A stretch of 64,000 bases of DNA from Pseudovirgaria hyperparasitica (lineage: Eukaryota > Ascomycota > Dothideomycetes > Acrospermales > Acrospermaceae): NCBI RefSeq assembly GCF_010093815.1, contig NW_022985559.1, forward strand, positions 8,621 to 72,620, given 5' to 3'. Position numbers and translations under genes: made by a program. Of the stretch, positions 20,744 through 31,788 are shown in pieces. Each line of letters opens with the position of its first letter. The first letter of the stretch is position 1. Below the pieces are notes generated by a model, which had not been told where the DNA came from, ran no database searches, and was given only the letters and a program-made list of their open reading frames with translations.

Positions 20744-23700
20744 ATGGGCAAGCTTATTCGGCTGGAAGTGTACAACTTCAAATCCTACCGCGGCCACCAT
20801 GAACTGCTCTTTGGTGATGCGTATTTCACATCGATCATTGGTCCTAATGGATCAGGTAAATCAAATTCCATGGACGCCATCTCCTTCGTTCTCGGCATTA
20901 AGTCATCACATCTTCGCTCTTCTAATTTAAAGGACCTGATTTATCGCGGGCGCGTTCTCCAGACTTCCAAAATCAATGCAGATGGTACCGCAACCGAAGA
21001 AGCCGAACTGAATGGACACACAAATGGAGTCATCAATGGTACTCATCGTACTAATGGCGTGAACGAAGAGGATGGGTCGGAGGACGGGAGGATCGCACGT
21101 ACAAGAAGTCAGGGACACGATCCGACAACCGCCTGGGTTATGGCTGTTTATGTCGATGCAGCAGATGAAGAGCACCGATGGAAACGCAGCATCACAAGCG
21201 CAGGCAGTAGCGAATACAGCATCAATGGCAAAACGGTCACCTCCAAAGACTACAATGCCGCATTAGAAGCCGAAGATATCCTGATCAAAGCGCGTAATTT
21301 TCTTGTATTTCAGGGTGACGTGGAGGCCATCGCATCGCAGTCTCCCAAAGACATTACTCGCCTGGTCGAGCAGATCTCTGGAAGTCTGGAACACAAGACG
21401 GAGTACGATGAGTTAAGCGCGCAGAGGGAAGAAGCTCAGAAAGCTACGGGATACCGATTTCAGGAAAAGCGCAAATTCGCCCACGAGATGAAGACTTACC
21501 GGGATCAAAAGAAGGAGGTCGACGATTATGAGGCAAAAGTCAAAGAGCGTGATGAGGCTATAGCGCAGAGGTCTCTCTGGAAACTCTACCATTTTCAGCG
21601 CGTCATTGATGAATCCAACGCCGAGATCTTGCGATGTCAGGAAGAACTCAAGGAGCACAGACGTGGTGTGCAGAAGTTTCAAGACAGACTTACCGAGGCC
21701 AAACGTGAGCAGGCAAAGGCTAGTCGAGCCTACTCACGATCGGAGGAAGCAATAAGAGCAAAAGAGAGTGACATTGAAGCGAAGCGTAGCGACATCGCCC
21801 CCCTCGAGACGTCAATTGCTCACCAAACTAGCTCTCGCGATGCCCAAGCTGCCAGAGCTGCTAAGGTTAAAGAAAGTGAAGAAAGGGCCACAGCTAGGAT
21901 CGAGAAACTTGAAAAAGAGAAGTCGGTAGCTCAAAAGACACTGAAGAGGGCCGAAGACGATGCGCATATCCTTACTCAAAAAGCCGGTCGCGTGTTGAGT
22001 GGAGCGGACCTACAAGAATACAGCCAGCTATCGGTTGAGGCTAGCAAACGTACCACTAACGATGCTAACGAAGTACGCGACATCGATCGAAATTTGAAGA
22101 CCAACGACGAAGTGGCCAATACACTTAGAGTCAGTGTTGAATCTCTGGATGCGCAGACTAGTCAACTGAGAGAATCTCTTGCAAGGCTGCTGGAGCAAAG
22201 AGACTCCCGTAGCCAAGAAGCAAAGGAATGCCAGTCACAGCTTGCAGCCAAAACACAAGAACAAAATCAAGTCAAATCAAGGCGCAAACGAGCTTTGGAC
22301 CAACATACGGAGCAAAATGAGAAGCTTCAAGTACTCCTTCACCGCCTCAAGGATATTGAGGGCACTATAAGAGAGAGCGCTCGAGAAAAGGCAAAAAGAG
22401 CAGCTTTCAAAGATCTTCAACGGGTTTATGGAGAGGATGTCGTCATGGGTAGGATCTCTGATCTATTCAAACCCCGCGAGCATAAGTACGATACCGCCGT
22501 GACCATTGCCCTCGCGCCGGAGATGGACTCGGTCGTCATCGAATCTGAGAAATCCGCCCGAGAGTGCATCGACTACCTCGTCGAGAACAAGCTTCCGCGT
22601 ATGAAGTTTCTCCCCCTCGACAAGATCGCAATTCGACCCGTTGATCAACGACTTAGGTCGCTTCAAAAGACCCGACTCGTCATCGATGCAATTCAATACG
22701 ATTCCGCGCATGAGCGAGCTATGTCCGCAGTCTGTGGTGATGCCGTGATTTGCGAGAGCCTCGAACGAGCTCGACAGATCTGTTTTGGGAAACAGCGCTT
22801 TAACGTTAAAGCTGTGACGTATGACGGCGCTGTCATAAACAAGGGCGGAACTATGACTGGTGGTAGTGGTGGAAAAAAACAGACTACTCAACAATTTACA
22901 GCTGCGGCAGAAGCAGAGAAGCACCGCAGCGATGTTGCAAAGATTAGGTCCGCGCTTGAAGCTCTCCCAGATACCAATGCTCTGGACTTGGAAGAGCAGG
23001 GTTTGATAATCGAGCAGATGAAGCTCCAAACGAGGCTAGAAGCGGCGAAAGACGAAGTCAAGACTTTAGACCGGAATATCCAAGATGGGAAGAAAGCTTT
23101 GAAGAACGCCGAAAGCGAATTAGCGACGGCTAAGGCTCAGCTTTCAAAGCAAGCAGCGAAAATCAGCAACCTGCAAGAGACTCGAGAGAGCTATGCAGAC
23201 GCGATAGCACAGGTCGAAGATGAGGTCTTCGCGGCTTTCTGTAATCGACTCCATTACTCTAATATTCGAGAATACGTAGCGGAGCAAGGATCTCTCCAAC
23301 AAGAGTTGAATGAAAAGAGGCGTGACTTCCTTACGCAGATAAAGAGACTTGAGACGCAAATCTCCAAAGCGACTGAGGACAGAGACATGGAACGGAGCAG
23401 GCACGAGAGTCTAAAAAAAGCAATGATGAAACTGGACAAGGAAATCTCGCAGATCCGCGCCAATAAAGAAACCCAGGAGCATGAGCTGGACCGGATGGAG
23501 ACTGAACTCGATCAGATTCGGGAAAGTCTCGTCAAATTGCGAGAGTCTCAGCAGGACACAGCAAGTCTGGTGAGACAGCGCACGTCGGAATTGGACGCCG
23601 AGAAGAAGAAATCCGACGTAGAGGCAAAGAAGATTAATGAGCATGAAAACACGAAGAGGAAGATCTTGAGCGAGCGATATGCGCTTCTACAAGAATGCAA

Positions 23701-24686
23701 ATTGAACGAGATCAAGATAGCTCTAACCGAAGACTCGAAACCCATTGAGTCGTTGCCAATGGGAGATCTGAACGACGACGTCGATGACGAAGACGCCATG
23801 GATGTTGATGAGGACCCAGACAGCACTATGCTACCACAGGCAGAGGAAAAAGATTTTGGAATCCATATCAACTTTGAAGAGCTTGACAAAGATCTCTGTG
23901 AGGTACGCGCTTCACATCGCTGACGTTATCTTGATACTCACGCAAATTTAGGATGGGTCTGATGATACCGAGAAAAAACTCGACCAAACGATCCGCTCAC
24001 TAACTACCGAGCTTGATAAGATGCAGCCGAACATGACAGCCACACGGAAGCTGGACAGTGCAATTACACGTCACGAAGACGCGGAACAAGAACATATCAG
24101 AGCTCGCGAAGAAGAAAAGGCCCTCAACAAGAAGTTTGAGGATGTCCAAAAACAACGACTGACGAAGTTCAACCGTGCGTTCAAGCATATCTCGGAGCAT
24201 ATCAAGAATGTATACGCCGATCTTACGAGGACTGTGGGAAGCAGTGTGGTCGGTAATGCTCAATTGACCGTCGAGCACGACGATGAACCATATCTGGATG
24301 GCCTCAAATACACGGCTATGCCACCGCTGAAGCGTTTTCGGGACATGGAGTACCTTTCCGGTGGCGAAAAAACCATCGCTGCGCTTGCGCTTCTATTTGC
24401 CGTGCACAGCTATGCGCCGTCACCTTTCTTCGTTCTGGATGAAGTTGACGCTGCCCTGGACAACCTTAACGTTGCTCGTGTTGCCAACTATGTCAAGAAG
24501 AATGCTATGCCAGGTATGCAGTTCATTGTCATCAGTCTCAAGACCGCTTTCTTCATGGAGAGCGAAAGTCTTGTGGGTATCATGAGAGATCAGGGTGAGA
24601 ACTCGAGTCGAGCAGTGACCTTGGATGTAAGTCATGTAGCGCACATCTCTATGGATGAATCACTGATCAAAGAAACAGTTGCGTAA
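20744..24686 (+). CDS. SMC1: Cohesin subunit SMC1
   Basis: Exons 20744-23902 and 23952-24686 (49-bp intron, phase 0) encode 1297 aa, close to the family norm. SMC1 pairs with SMC3 and the kleisin to form the cohesin ring that holds sister chromatids together in the nucleus. The N-terminal head shows the Walker A motif GPNGSGKSN (residues 33-41). Two long Glu/Lys/Arg/Gln-rich coiled-coil arms (about 200-545 and 715-1060) flank the hinge (about 550-700; RVYGEDVVMGRISDLF through GGTMTGGSGG). The C-terminal head carries the ABC signature YLSGGEKT (about 1186) and Walker B FFVLDEVDAALD (about 1210). A poorly conserved Asn/Gly/Glu-rich insertion lies near residues 79-125. An acidic stretch (DDVDDEDAMDVDED) precedes the intron. 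All functional motifs are intact. Confidence 0.97.
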
Positions 24687-25928
24687 ATACCTGCCTAATT
24701 AGTTTGTTATGTGGCGAATTCGGTGAAGATCATCTTTGGAGTTCGTTCAATATCGATTCCTGAACTAGGGACGGGAGTTCTACCTGGGAATACATACGGG
24801 CCACTCAGTCAGCTATGTAAATGTATATCGGATACGTGAAGCCTCGCGGTGGTGAGTGGCAATCCACTGTTCCAAAGATGCAATAATATACGCTTTAACA
24901 CTTCCATGCAACATGAAATCAACTTCTGTTCTGAGAGGCACATGGCACCTGAAAATCTCTATCATCACTGGAAATGGTATTTCTCGTCAATCGCGTATGA
25001 TTATCCTACCTTAGCACATACGGACCAAAGTTTTACATCTGAACCTATAATAGCAATAACCGCGCGTTTCTCTCGTTCAGTCTCTGACGATTGGGACGCG
25101 CCGGAATGGACTAGGAGTGCTAAGAGGAACTAAGAACGAGTTCCATCTTTGACCTGGCAGTGCGTGGGAGTTGCAGAAATGCTAAAGGAATAGTGAAACG
25201 ATTTGTCTGTAATGGTGTTTCACCCTGTTTGCATGCTGTGGAGTGTAACGGCGCCCTGGTTGATGGTTGGTTGGCTGAGTCATTAAGCGCTGTTGACGAA
25301 AATAGCCCGTGTCCAAGATACCTACCTAGCCTAATAAGTAATCCATACTGTAATTAACTCTGATTGATTGGGTATTACAGTATTGGTTATTAATAATATC
25401 AGTGCCTCGTAACCGCTATGACTCCTTCTGCTATAGAGATCATGTGTATGAATATGTGATAACATCCGCATACACCTTAACCTCTACTTTCAATTTCACG
25501 TTAAGCTGAACCTCACCTGCATCCTCATCCGGCCCTGCATCCATCCCTCCAGCCATCCATTCATCTGCATCCTGCTCCTTCCTATCCAGCACTTGTTGTT
25601 CTCTCCAGCGCAAGCCTGTTTTTCACCTCCTCCCGTCTCGAAAACCGCTCGCCCGCTCCCCCACCCTCCCCAACCAGCCTTCACAACGGCTCAACCATCT
25701 CTCCCAAAATCCTCCTCTCATACAAGTACAGCCCCGGCATCACCCAACGCTCTCGCCATCGCCGCGCAACTCACCACCGCCTCTACTATCCTCTGGGATC
25801 CCACTTATACTAGTCGGCCGCCGCCTGGCAACCTCAGGCCTACTCACGCCGGCACTTTGGCCATCGGAAGTCGTACAGATTCGTCAATCAGTGTGAGAAG
25901 TCTTGGTGGTGACCACCAGGTTCCAATT
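24687..25928. other. Intergenic region with PHO85 promoter and leader
   Basis: 1.24 kb between SMC1 and PHO85. The last ~400 bp is C/T-rich on the plus strand, as fungal promoters and 5' leaders often are. The open frame continuous with PHO85 back to 25593 is Pro/Ser-rich and most likely leader sequence. I see nothing else. Confidence 0.45.
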
Positions 25929-26959
25929 ATGGACAAGAGACATCCGAGTTCCTTTCAGCAGCTCGAGAAGCTCGGGGAGGGAACCTACGCGACGGTAGGT
26001 ATTCATTTGGCTCACCATTCACGAAGTTGACAAGATAGGTCTTCAAAGGTCGTAACCGCCAGACTGGCGAGTTTGTCGCCTTAAAAGAGATCCACCTCGA
26101 CAGCGAAGAGGGAACGCCTTCCACTGCGATCCGCGAGATCTCTCTCATGAAAGAGCTGAAGCACGAGAACATCGTCTCTCTCCATGATGTCATACATACT
26201 GAAAATAAGCTTATGCTCGTTTTCGAGTTCATGGATAAGGACTTGAAGAAGTACATGGACTCACGTGGCGATAGAGGTCAACTGGATCCACCAACCATCA
26301 AATCGTTCATGTATCAACTGCTGCGTGGCATTGCATTTTGTCACGAGAACAGAGTGCTACACCGAGACTTGAAGCCACAGAACCTTCTCATCAATACCAA
26401 GGGCCAATTGAAGCTGGCCGACTTCGGTCTCGCGCGGGCATTCGGCATTCCCGTCAATACCTTCTCAAATGAAGTCGTAACTTTATGGTATCGCGCACCC
26501 GACGTCCTCCTGGGTAGCCGAACGTATAACACTAGTATTGATATCTGGTCCGCTGGCTGCATTATGGCAGAGATGTATACTGGGAGGCCACTTTTCCCTG
26601 GCACGACTAATGAGGACCAACTTCAGAAAATTTTCAGATTGATGGGCACACCGTCAGAGCGATCTTGGCCCGGTATCTCTAATTTTCCAGAATACAAACC
26701 CAATTTTCACGTCTATGCGACTCAGAAGCTTCAGAACATCATTCCTCACCTCGAATACGACCAAGTTGGACTTGATCTCCTCAGCAGGATGCTTCAGTTG
26801 CGGCCTGAGCTACGCGTATCCGCACAGGACTCACTGTCGCATCCGTGGTTCAACGATCTGCATCAAAGACAACAGCACCAGTCACAAATGGCGCAGCAAC
26901 AGGCGCAACAAGCACAAATGGGTGGTAGCAATTTTCAAATTCCTCAAGGTGCTTATTAA
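25929..26959 (+). CDS. PHO85: Cyclin-dependent kinase of the Pho85/CDK5 type
   Basis: Exons 25929-25994 and 26039-26959 (44-bp intron, phase 0) encode 328 aa. The start was chosen at [16 protein letters not shown], the characteristic Pho85 N-terminus; an open frame continues upstream but is not conserved in character. Motifs: glycine loop [11 protein letters not shown] (16-26), ATP lysine in VALKEI (Lys38), cyclin-binding helix PSTAIRE (49-55), catalytic loop HRDLKPQN (130-137), DFG (150-152), activation loop ending in [15 protein letters not shown] Gln/His-rich tail of about 30 residues follows the kinase domain. Pho85 with its cyclins controls phosphate response, glycogen metabolism and cell-cycle entry. 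Known phosphate targets are not encoded nearby. Confidence 0.96.
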
Positions 26960-27099
26960 TGGTTCGAGGTTCATGGCACTCTAGGGCCTTCATGCGGCAG
27001 AATCTATATCGATACCACTTTCAAAGCAGTGTTCAATATTCAATTGTTTCATTCAACTAACTCCTGTATCTAGACCTACGTGAGCGGTACAAACACAGG

Positions 27100-27678
27100 A
27101 TGGACGAGGCCGCGAAGCATCCTGCATGCTCCGCACATCTTGCGCCAGTAACATCGCCATCAAGACGTCTCACGCGATCAGACAATTCTGAAGATATCGA
27201 TATGGATGTCTTACTTCCCCCAGCAGCTGGGCCATTGAATTTGACGCTGTCTATTGGGTGTCTGACGGAGCCTAAGGAGCTTGTTTTTACGAATCATCGT
27301 GTTTCCATCGTGACTATCTTAGACCATCCCAATACGTTCCTCCCGATGCGGTCATCGCACCGAGCCCCTAAGTTGTCCGCAAAGCCATGCGAAGAGCCAA
27401 TGCCTGACCCATCTTCGGCAAAGACAGAGATACCATTCATGGCAGTTTTAGTACCAGAACAGAGAACAGAGTGTTCGGTGGCTCCCTCAGCGAAGCGGAG
27501 CATGCGGAAAGGATCAGGCCCAAAGCCAGACACAGACGGTACTAGAGTACTAATATTGCTGGACCCTGACGACTTCTTCGCTCGATTGACAAGGCCCCCG
27601 TCGTTAATCACAAGCGTAACTTCGCCAGCGCCGGACGCGACATGTGTGTCCACTGGCACAGGATTGGGAGGGGTCTAG
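27100..27678 (+). CDS. Uncertain ORF, 192 aa, overlapped by an antisense ORF
   Basis: The plus-strand ORF is Pro/Ser-rich with no recognised domain. The opposite strand is also open for 121 codons (27294-27659) with a Gly/Ser-rich product. Neither has homology I can name. Both frames can be open by chance in GC-richer DNA where stops are rare, so at most one is a gene. It lies between PHO85 and the repeat-bearing accessory island. Confidence 0.2.
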   Translation: MDEAAKHPACSAHLAPVTSPSRRLTRSDNSEDIDMDVLLPPAAGPLNLTLSIGCLTEPKELVFTNHRVSIVTILDHPNTFLPMRSSHRAPKLSAKPCEEPMPDPSSAKTEIPFMAVLVPEQRTECSVAPSAKRSMRKGSGPKPDTDGTRVLILLDPDDFFARLTRPPSLITSVTSPAPDATCVSTGTGLGGV

Positions 27679-28197
27679 GCAGAAATAGCAGTGGTATTGA
27701 TAGTACTAAAGAACCAAATACGTAAATGCGGAATGGATCTGGCTGTCGTATGGGCTGCAGACACGATGGGCACCTCACCTTTCTTCCAAGGGTCTTTTAA
27801 GTAGAAGAGTCAGCGTCTGAGCTAAGTGATTCGGACACAAAGTGCGAACTCCCCCATAAACAGGAAGGAATTACAGCCTTTTGACTGAACGCTACTTCAC
27901 CACGTCTAGGGGAGGGAGCATTACTTCGAGAAACCAGAATGTATACCCCTATCGGTATGTGGTTTGAACAAGTCTGTTATTGTGATGCCCATTTGGTTCT
28001 CGATACTTCGTGTTATAAGGTATTTTCATGCCAGAGACAGGAGAGCATCGAGGAAATTCTTCGGACGAGTGTGAGCAAGTTGTTACTAATGACCAGGTCC
28101 TATGGTTGGGTCATCACGGAAAACACGATAGCAAGCGCAGTAGCAGCGCATGATAATCTTAAAAGGCCCCCCGTAGTTGGAAAGCTAAGTTAACGTA
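27679..28197. other. Intergenic region before the tandem repeat
   Basis: No ORF of coding character is visible. It is the left edge of the accessory island, immediately ahead of the 16-bp tandem repeat. Confidence 0.35.
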
Positions 28198-28309
28198 CCC
28201 ACTAATAAGCCAACCCACTAATGAGCCAACCCACTAATGAGCCAACCCACTAATGAGCCAACCCACTAATGAGCCAACCCACTAATGAGCCAACCCACTA
28301 ATAAACCAC
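28198..28309. repeat. Seven tandem copies of a 16-bp unit
   Basis: The unit is cccactaatgagccaa. Copies 2-6 are identical; copy 1 has ATAAG for ATGAG, and copy 7 diverges to cccactaataaaccac. The array runs straight into a CACGTG palindrome (28306-28311) and an AT-rich stretch ahead of the kinase gene. Homogeneous short arrays like this can mark transposon termini or recently expanded satellites; no function can be assigned. Confidence 0.9.
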
Positions 28310-28488
28310 GTGATTTGAGTACGACTCTAAACGCCTATATTAGTAACTATATACTTAAAATAGAGGGAATTTATATAAATAAGCCTTATATACCTTCTTA
28401 GGGACTATCTATCTAGTTTATAGTAATTAAGTCTCTCCTCACCGTGCATCCAGTTCGCCGCCATGCATATCATCTAACAACATTCTTA

Positions 28489-29908
28489 ATGAGAACACCA
28501 GCTCCGTTGAGCCTGTTATATCATGTCAGGCCTCACCTGTACCGTCGATTTCTGTTAGGAGAACAGACACAGCTCTATTCGTGTTCGCCAGCTTCACGCT
28601 GGGACCTTACCACGCATATGGATCTTGTTGACGAAGAATCGTTGTCACACTTTGATCCTTCCCGATATTATCCAGCAAGAATTGGCGACTCGATTGGGAG
28701 TTCTTGCATAATAAGATCCAAGTTAGGATATGGGCGAAGTTCAACTACTTGGCTTTGCCAAGATTTGAAGTAAGCCGGATTTGGAGAGCAATAGCACATG
28801 CTAATTACGAAATAGCAAACACTTCAAAGTCCTGAAGATCTTAACCGCAGATGCTACTTCGCATGAAGCCCAAGCATTGAAGCATATAGAGCAATGTTCA
28901 TCATCCCAGGAACATCCAGGCAAATACTGTGTTCGACGATCTAATCAAATTTTCAGTATTACATCGAACGGCCGAGTACATCAATGCTTTTTATTTGAGC
29001 CGCTAGGAGCAAGTCTACTAGAGTTTACTAAGGCGATTCCGAGGAATTCTTTTGGATCTCATAATGTTCGTTGGATTACTACTTATCTTCTTCACGCAAT
29101 GGATTTCCTCCACTCTAATGGAGTTGTCCATACAGGTGTGTTGAAATCCAGGATTCATTATTCAAGACTGCTGAACTCATAACAGACATTAAATTGGACA
29201 ATATTCAAATGACCCTGCCGAATGACGAGGAGGAGTTTCTAAACTCTTTTATCGCAGCTGAAACACACCACACAAGTTATGTGAAGCAAATCAATAGTGA
29301 CTTACCTATATATCGATCTCGCCAAATGGTCCAAGACGAACTAGGATACCCCATACTCTGCGATCTGGGTTCAGCTGTACTAGGCACCTCATATCACAAA
29401 GGGCTAGCTCAAGCTCTTCCATATCGGGCTCCTGAAGTAATATTTGGTGCAGATTGGAACTCCAAAATCGATGTTTGGAATTTGGGCGTTTTAGTGAGTC
29501 AGATTGGTCTTCTTCGCTCTAATGCTTACATTCCTATTCAGATCTGGGAACTCCTTTTTGGGGAACGTATCTTCGGACAAACAGATGAACTGAGCTCGGT
29601 AAGTCTGATGGTTCAGTATTTAGGTCTTCCTCCGAAGAGCTTCCTTGGTCGTTGCGCCGCATCTCAAGCTTTCTTCGATGAAAAGGGTGAGTCCGTATGC
29701 TACTCGATCTATAAACCCGACAGCTGATGAGGATTAAGGAGACTGGAAGCATGGAGACATCAGCGCCATACATATTGAAGATCGGGTGGAAGCAGAGGCA
29801 ACAATGCCATTGCTTTTCGATTTTATGCGCTGCATGTGGAGATGGGATCCCGACGATCGGATATCAGCAAGTGAGCTTCTCAAGCACCCTTGGTTACACA
29901 CTGGATGA
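28489..29908 (+). CDS. SRPK-like serine/threonine protein kinase, five exons
   Basis: Deduced exons 28489-28769, 28816-29135, 29186-29493, 29542-29686 and 29739-29908, with introns of 46-52 bp, keep one frame and encode 407 aa. Features in order: a basic N-terminal leader, SRYYPARIGDSI (an SRPK-type entry), glycine loop KLGYGRSSTTWL, LKIL (ATP lysine), catalytic loop VHTDIKLDNI (Asp201), LCDLGSAV (DLG where most kinases have DFG, as in SRPKs), ALPYRAPEVIFG, DVWNLGVLIWELL and DPDDRISASELLKHPW. SR-protein kinases phosphorylate Arg/Ser repeats of splicing factors; filamentous fungi also carry divergent lineage-expanded members of unknown target. The usual long spacer of SRPKs is short here. The gene lies in a repeat-rich island but is uninterrupted. 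Splice sites were chosen by eye. Confidence 0.85.
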
Positions 29909-30305
29909 CGACTTAAGTAATGGTTCGCTTATGAATTGCTACTCCTTAGGTGTGTACACTTCGTACATGCCCATTCTCTTCTAGAATATTTATGGATATC
30001 TTGATGCGTCTGGAAGAAATTCGAACCGCGCAAGGTGAACCAAACGGTGCTCTACTGCATCTCGAATTCAGCTCACCACCATTCATTCCAGGCTCTCATC
30101 ACCATCAACTCTATTGGCTGCATCTGCGCAAAGATGCCCATAATATAAGCGATGGCAACAATAATATGCATCTTGGAATGGCGATTGCTCAGCGGCGAAA
30201 ATGCGATGACATTAGCTAGGGGACCAGCTGGCATTCCGCAGCGTAAAGAATTCAAATCATCTCAATTCAATTCAAATCGAAGAGGCTTGATTTGCCTCGC
30301 GCAGA
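29909..30305. other. Intergenic region in the accessory island
   Basis: Short ORFs only. A minus-strand 60-codon frame (30073-30255) has a hydrophobic stretch but no recognised family. Confidence 0.35.
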
Positions 30306-30494
30306 TTATTCGTCCATCAATGAGTCTACTCTCTCGATCCTAGACTTCTCCTCGTCTGTACTTAGTCTTACCATCCAGTCTCCAAAGCTTCCGAGGGCGC
30401 TGCGAGGTTCGTGCATATGCTGCTTGAAGAAGCCCGTCATCTCTGCTGCGGGAAATTTCGCCTTAGGCACCATCGCAGCAAATTCCGTTCCCAT
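30306..30494 (-). pseudogene. Possible C-terminal remnant of a BCS1-like AAA ATPase
   Basis: The minus-strand frame reads MGTEFAAMVPKAKFPAAEMT, then GFF and SALGSFGDWMV. This resembles the lid/C-terminal segment of fungal BCS1-type AAA ATPases (a pattern of the kind EFA..P...F.PAE.QGFL......P..A......W). The Walker A/B core that should precede it would lie at higher coordinates, but that DNA is short repeats and a transposon-like element. It is therefore at best a fragment. The similarity is judged by eye on about 45 residues. Confidence 0.3.
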
Positions 30495-30819
30495 AGCTAT
30501 GTATCTTAGTACATGCTATTCTAGGCGATGCTCGATGGTCAGCCCAAAACCACTAGGATACTAATGAAGTCGCTGCACCCGCTCAATCTGATTCCCTAGC
30601 ACGATCTTGGCTAGTGCAGACCACCCCGCGCTGCTGACGCTCTGCTGACGCTCTGCTGACACACCGCTAAAACGGTCAGTATCAGCCAGCCAAGCCAGCA
30701 CTGTGGCTGATGGCTTCTTCGATGCGCCACATACGACTGTCTAGCCTGTCTAGCTCGCGCTGCTACGGCGTACTACTTGAACATCAGATGCAGAAACAGC
30801 CGGCCACTCTGAACCAGAC
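30495..30819. other. Spacer with short direct repeats
   Basis: Contains the degenerate tandem gctgacgctct near 30634-30662. Otherwise nothing recognisable precedes the inverted-repeat element. Confidence 0.4.
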
Positions 30820-31473
30820 TTCCTATCAATCAGTTCAGTTCAACTTTGGGCCTCTAGTTGAATTGAACTGAAGTACTTCAACTCTTACCATCGTAGAATT
30901 GAACTGGACTGTTAATCCTAGTAGTAGAATTAAAGTTGAACTGGACTAGACTGAAGTATATTAGTAAGATTAGCTAAAAGTCTTAAAGATAGATAAAATT
31001 TAGTATTCTAAGATATTACCTATATAGTAGTTCTTAATATAAGTGAATAATAAGCTTAAAAGAAACTATATTAATATTATTAATATATAGCTATTAGTAT
31101 AGAGACTTTATGTGGTTTTTTACATGAGAGAGTGATAGTAAGTCACGTGTAAATCACGTGACTCGTCACATGACGACTTACATAATGTGCCCGTACAGTC
31201 ACATGATATATCATGTGACGTATCATGTGACGTATCACGTGACGTATCACGTGACTTTCCTCTATTAAATCTAGTCGAATCACCTAACCTTAAGAGGATA
31301 TCCACTAATATACCTATCTATATGTAACTTTAGTTCAACTCAACTATTAGCAACTCAATCCTACCCTAGAATTGAATTGGACTGAAGATCCAACCCTTGG
31401 CAAGAGGCCTCAGTTGAACTGGACTGAGTCAATTCTGGAGAGGCAGAATTGAAGTTGGACTGATTGATAGGAA
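30820..31473. mobile_element. MITE-like non-autonomous inverted-repeat element, ~654 bp
   Basis: The ends are inverted copies of TTCCTATCAATCAGT (30820-30834 and 31459-31473). Beyond the perfect termini, both sides carry several copies of a subterminal motif close to TTGAACTGGACTGA, in both orientations (for example 30896-30911, 30930-30957, 31371-31386, 31413-31428). Clusters of subterminal motifs are typical of transposase-binding sites in hAT-like MITEs. The interior is AT-rich and has no coding capacity. I could not define a target-site duplication. The element sits between a BCS1-like remnant and a HET-domain fragment. Confidence 0.65.
31200..31256. repeat. 12-bp tandem array of CACGTG/CATGTG motifs inside the MITE
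   Basis: Four 12-bp units run from 31209 to 31256: two tatcatgtgacg, one tatcacgtgacg and one tatcacgtgact. The first overlaps an 18-bp perfect palindrome (31200-31217). Two more CACGTG boxes lie at 31144-31149 and 31155-31160. CACGTG is the core site for bHLH factors such as Pho4/Cbf1 types. Whether any factor binds here is unknown; units differ only by C/T transitions. Confidence 0.8.
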
Positions 31474-31608
31474 CTCTGCTCTGAACACTGCGAGCGTCTC
31501 AGCCTCGCTGCAACATGGAGGCGCTTTACGCAGTATGCAGCTGCCTAACACTCATCGTGCAAACACGGTCTGCTGTTCAACACTCATGCGCACCAGACGA
31601 AACGCGAA

Positions 31609-31776
31609 ATGCGACTGTTGAAGGCAGTAAACGACAGATTCGAGCTGACCTCGTTCCCCAGCGACCGCACTCCTTCCTACGCAATCCTCTCACACACATG
31701 GGGTCGAGGAGAAGACGATGAGGTCATATTCAGCGACATTTCCGATGGCATCACTTCTTGGTTAGGCATCTGCTAA
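31609..31776 (+). pseudogene. N-terminal fragment of a HET-domain protein
   Basis: Fifty-five codons from ATG at 31609 read MRLLKAVNDRFEL, then YAILSHTWGRGEDDEVIFSD, which is the start of the fungal heterokaryon-incompatibility (HET) domain (consensus MRLL...YAILSHTWG..EV.F.D). The frame ends in TGGTTAGGCATCTGCTAA, immediately before the splice acceptor of a transporter fragment. A complete HET domain needs over 100 more residues, so the rest has been lost. HET proteins trigger cell death after fusion of incompatible strains; this fragment should be inactive. Confidence 0.7.
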
Positions 31777-31788
31777 TTGATTCTTCAG

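Noticed and set aside
25593-25928. Upstream extension of the PHO85 frame
   Set aside because: The conserved Pho85 N-terminus begins at 25929; the extension is Pro/Ser-rich leader.
28198-28309. CRISPR-like array
   Set aside because: Units are contiguous 16-mers without spacers, in a eukaryotic genome.
30073-30255. Minus-strand 60-codon ORF with a hydrophobic segment
   Set aside because: Too short, no family recognised, no splice continuity with the BCS1-like fragment.
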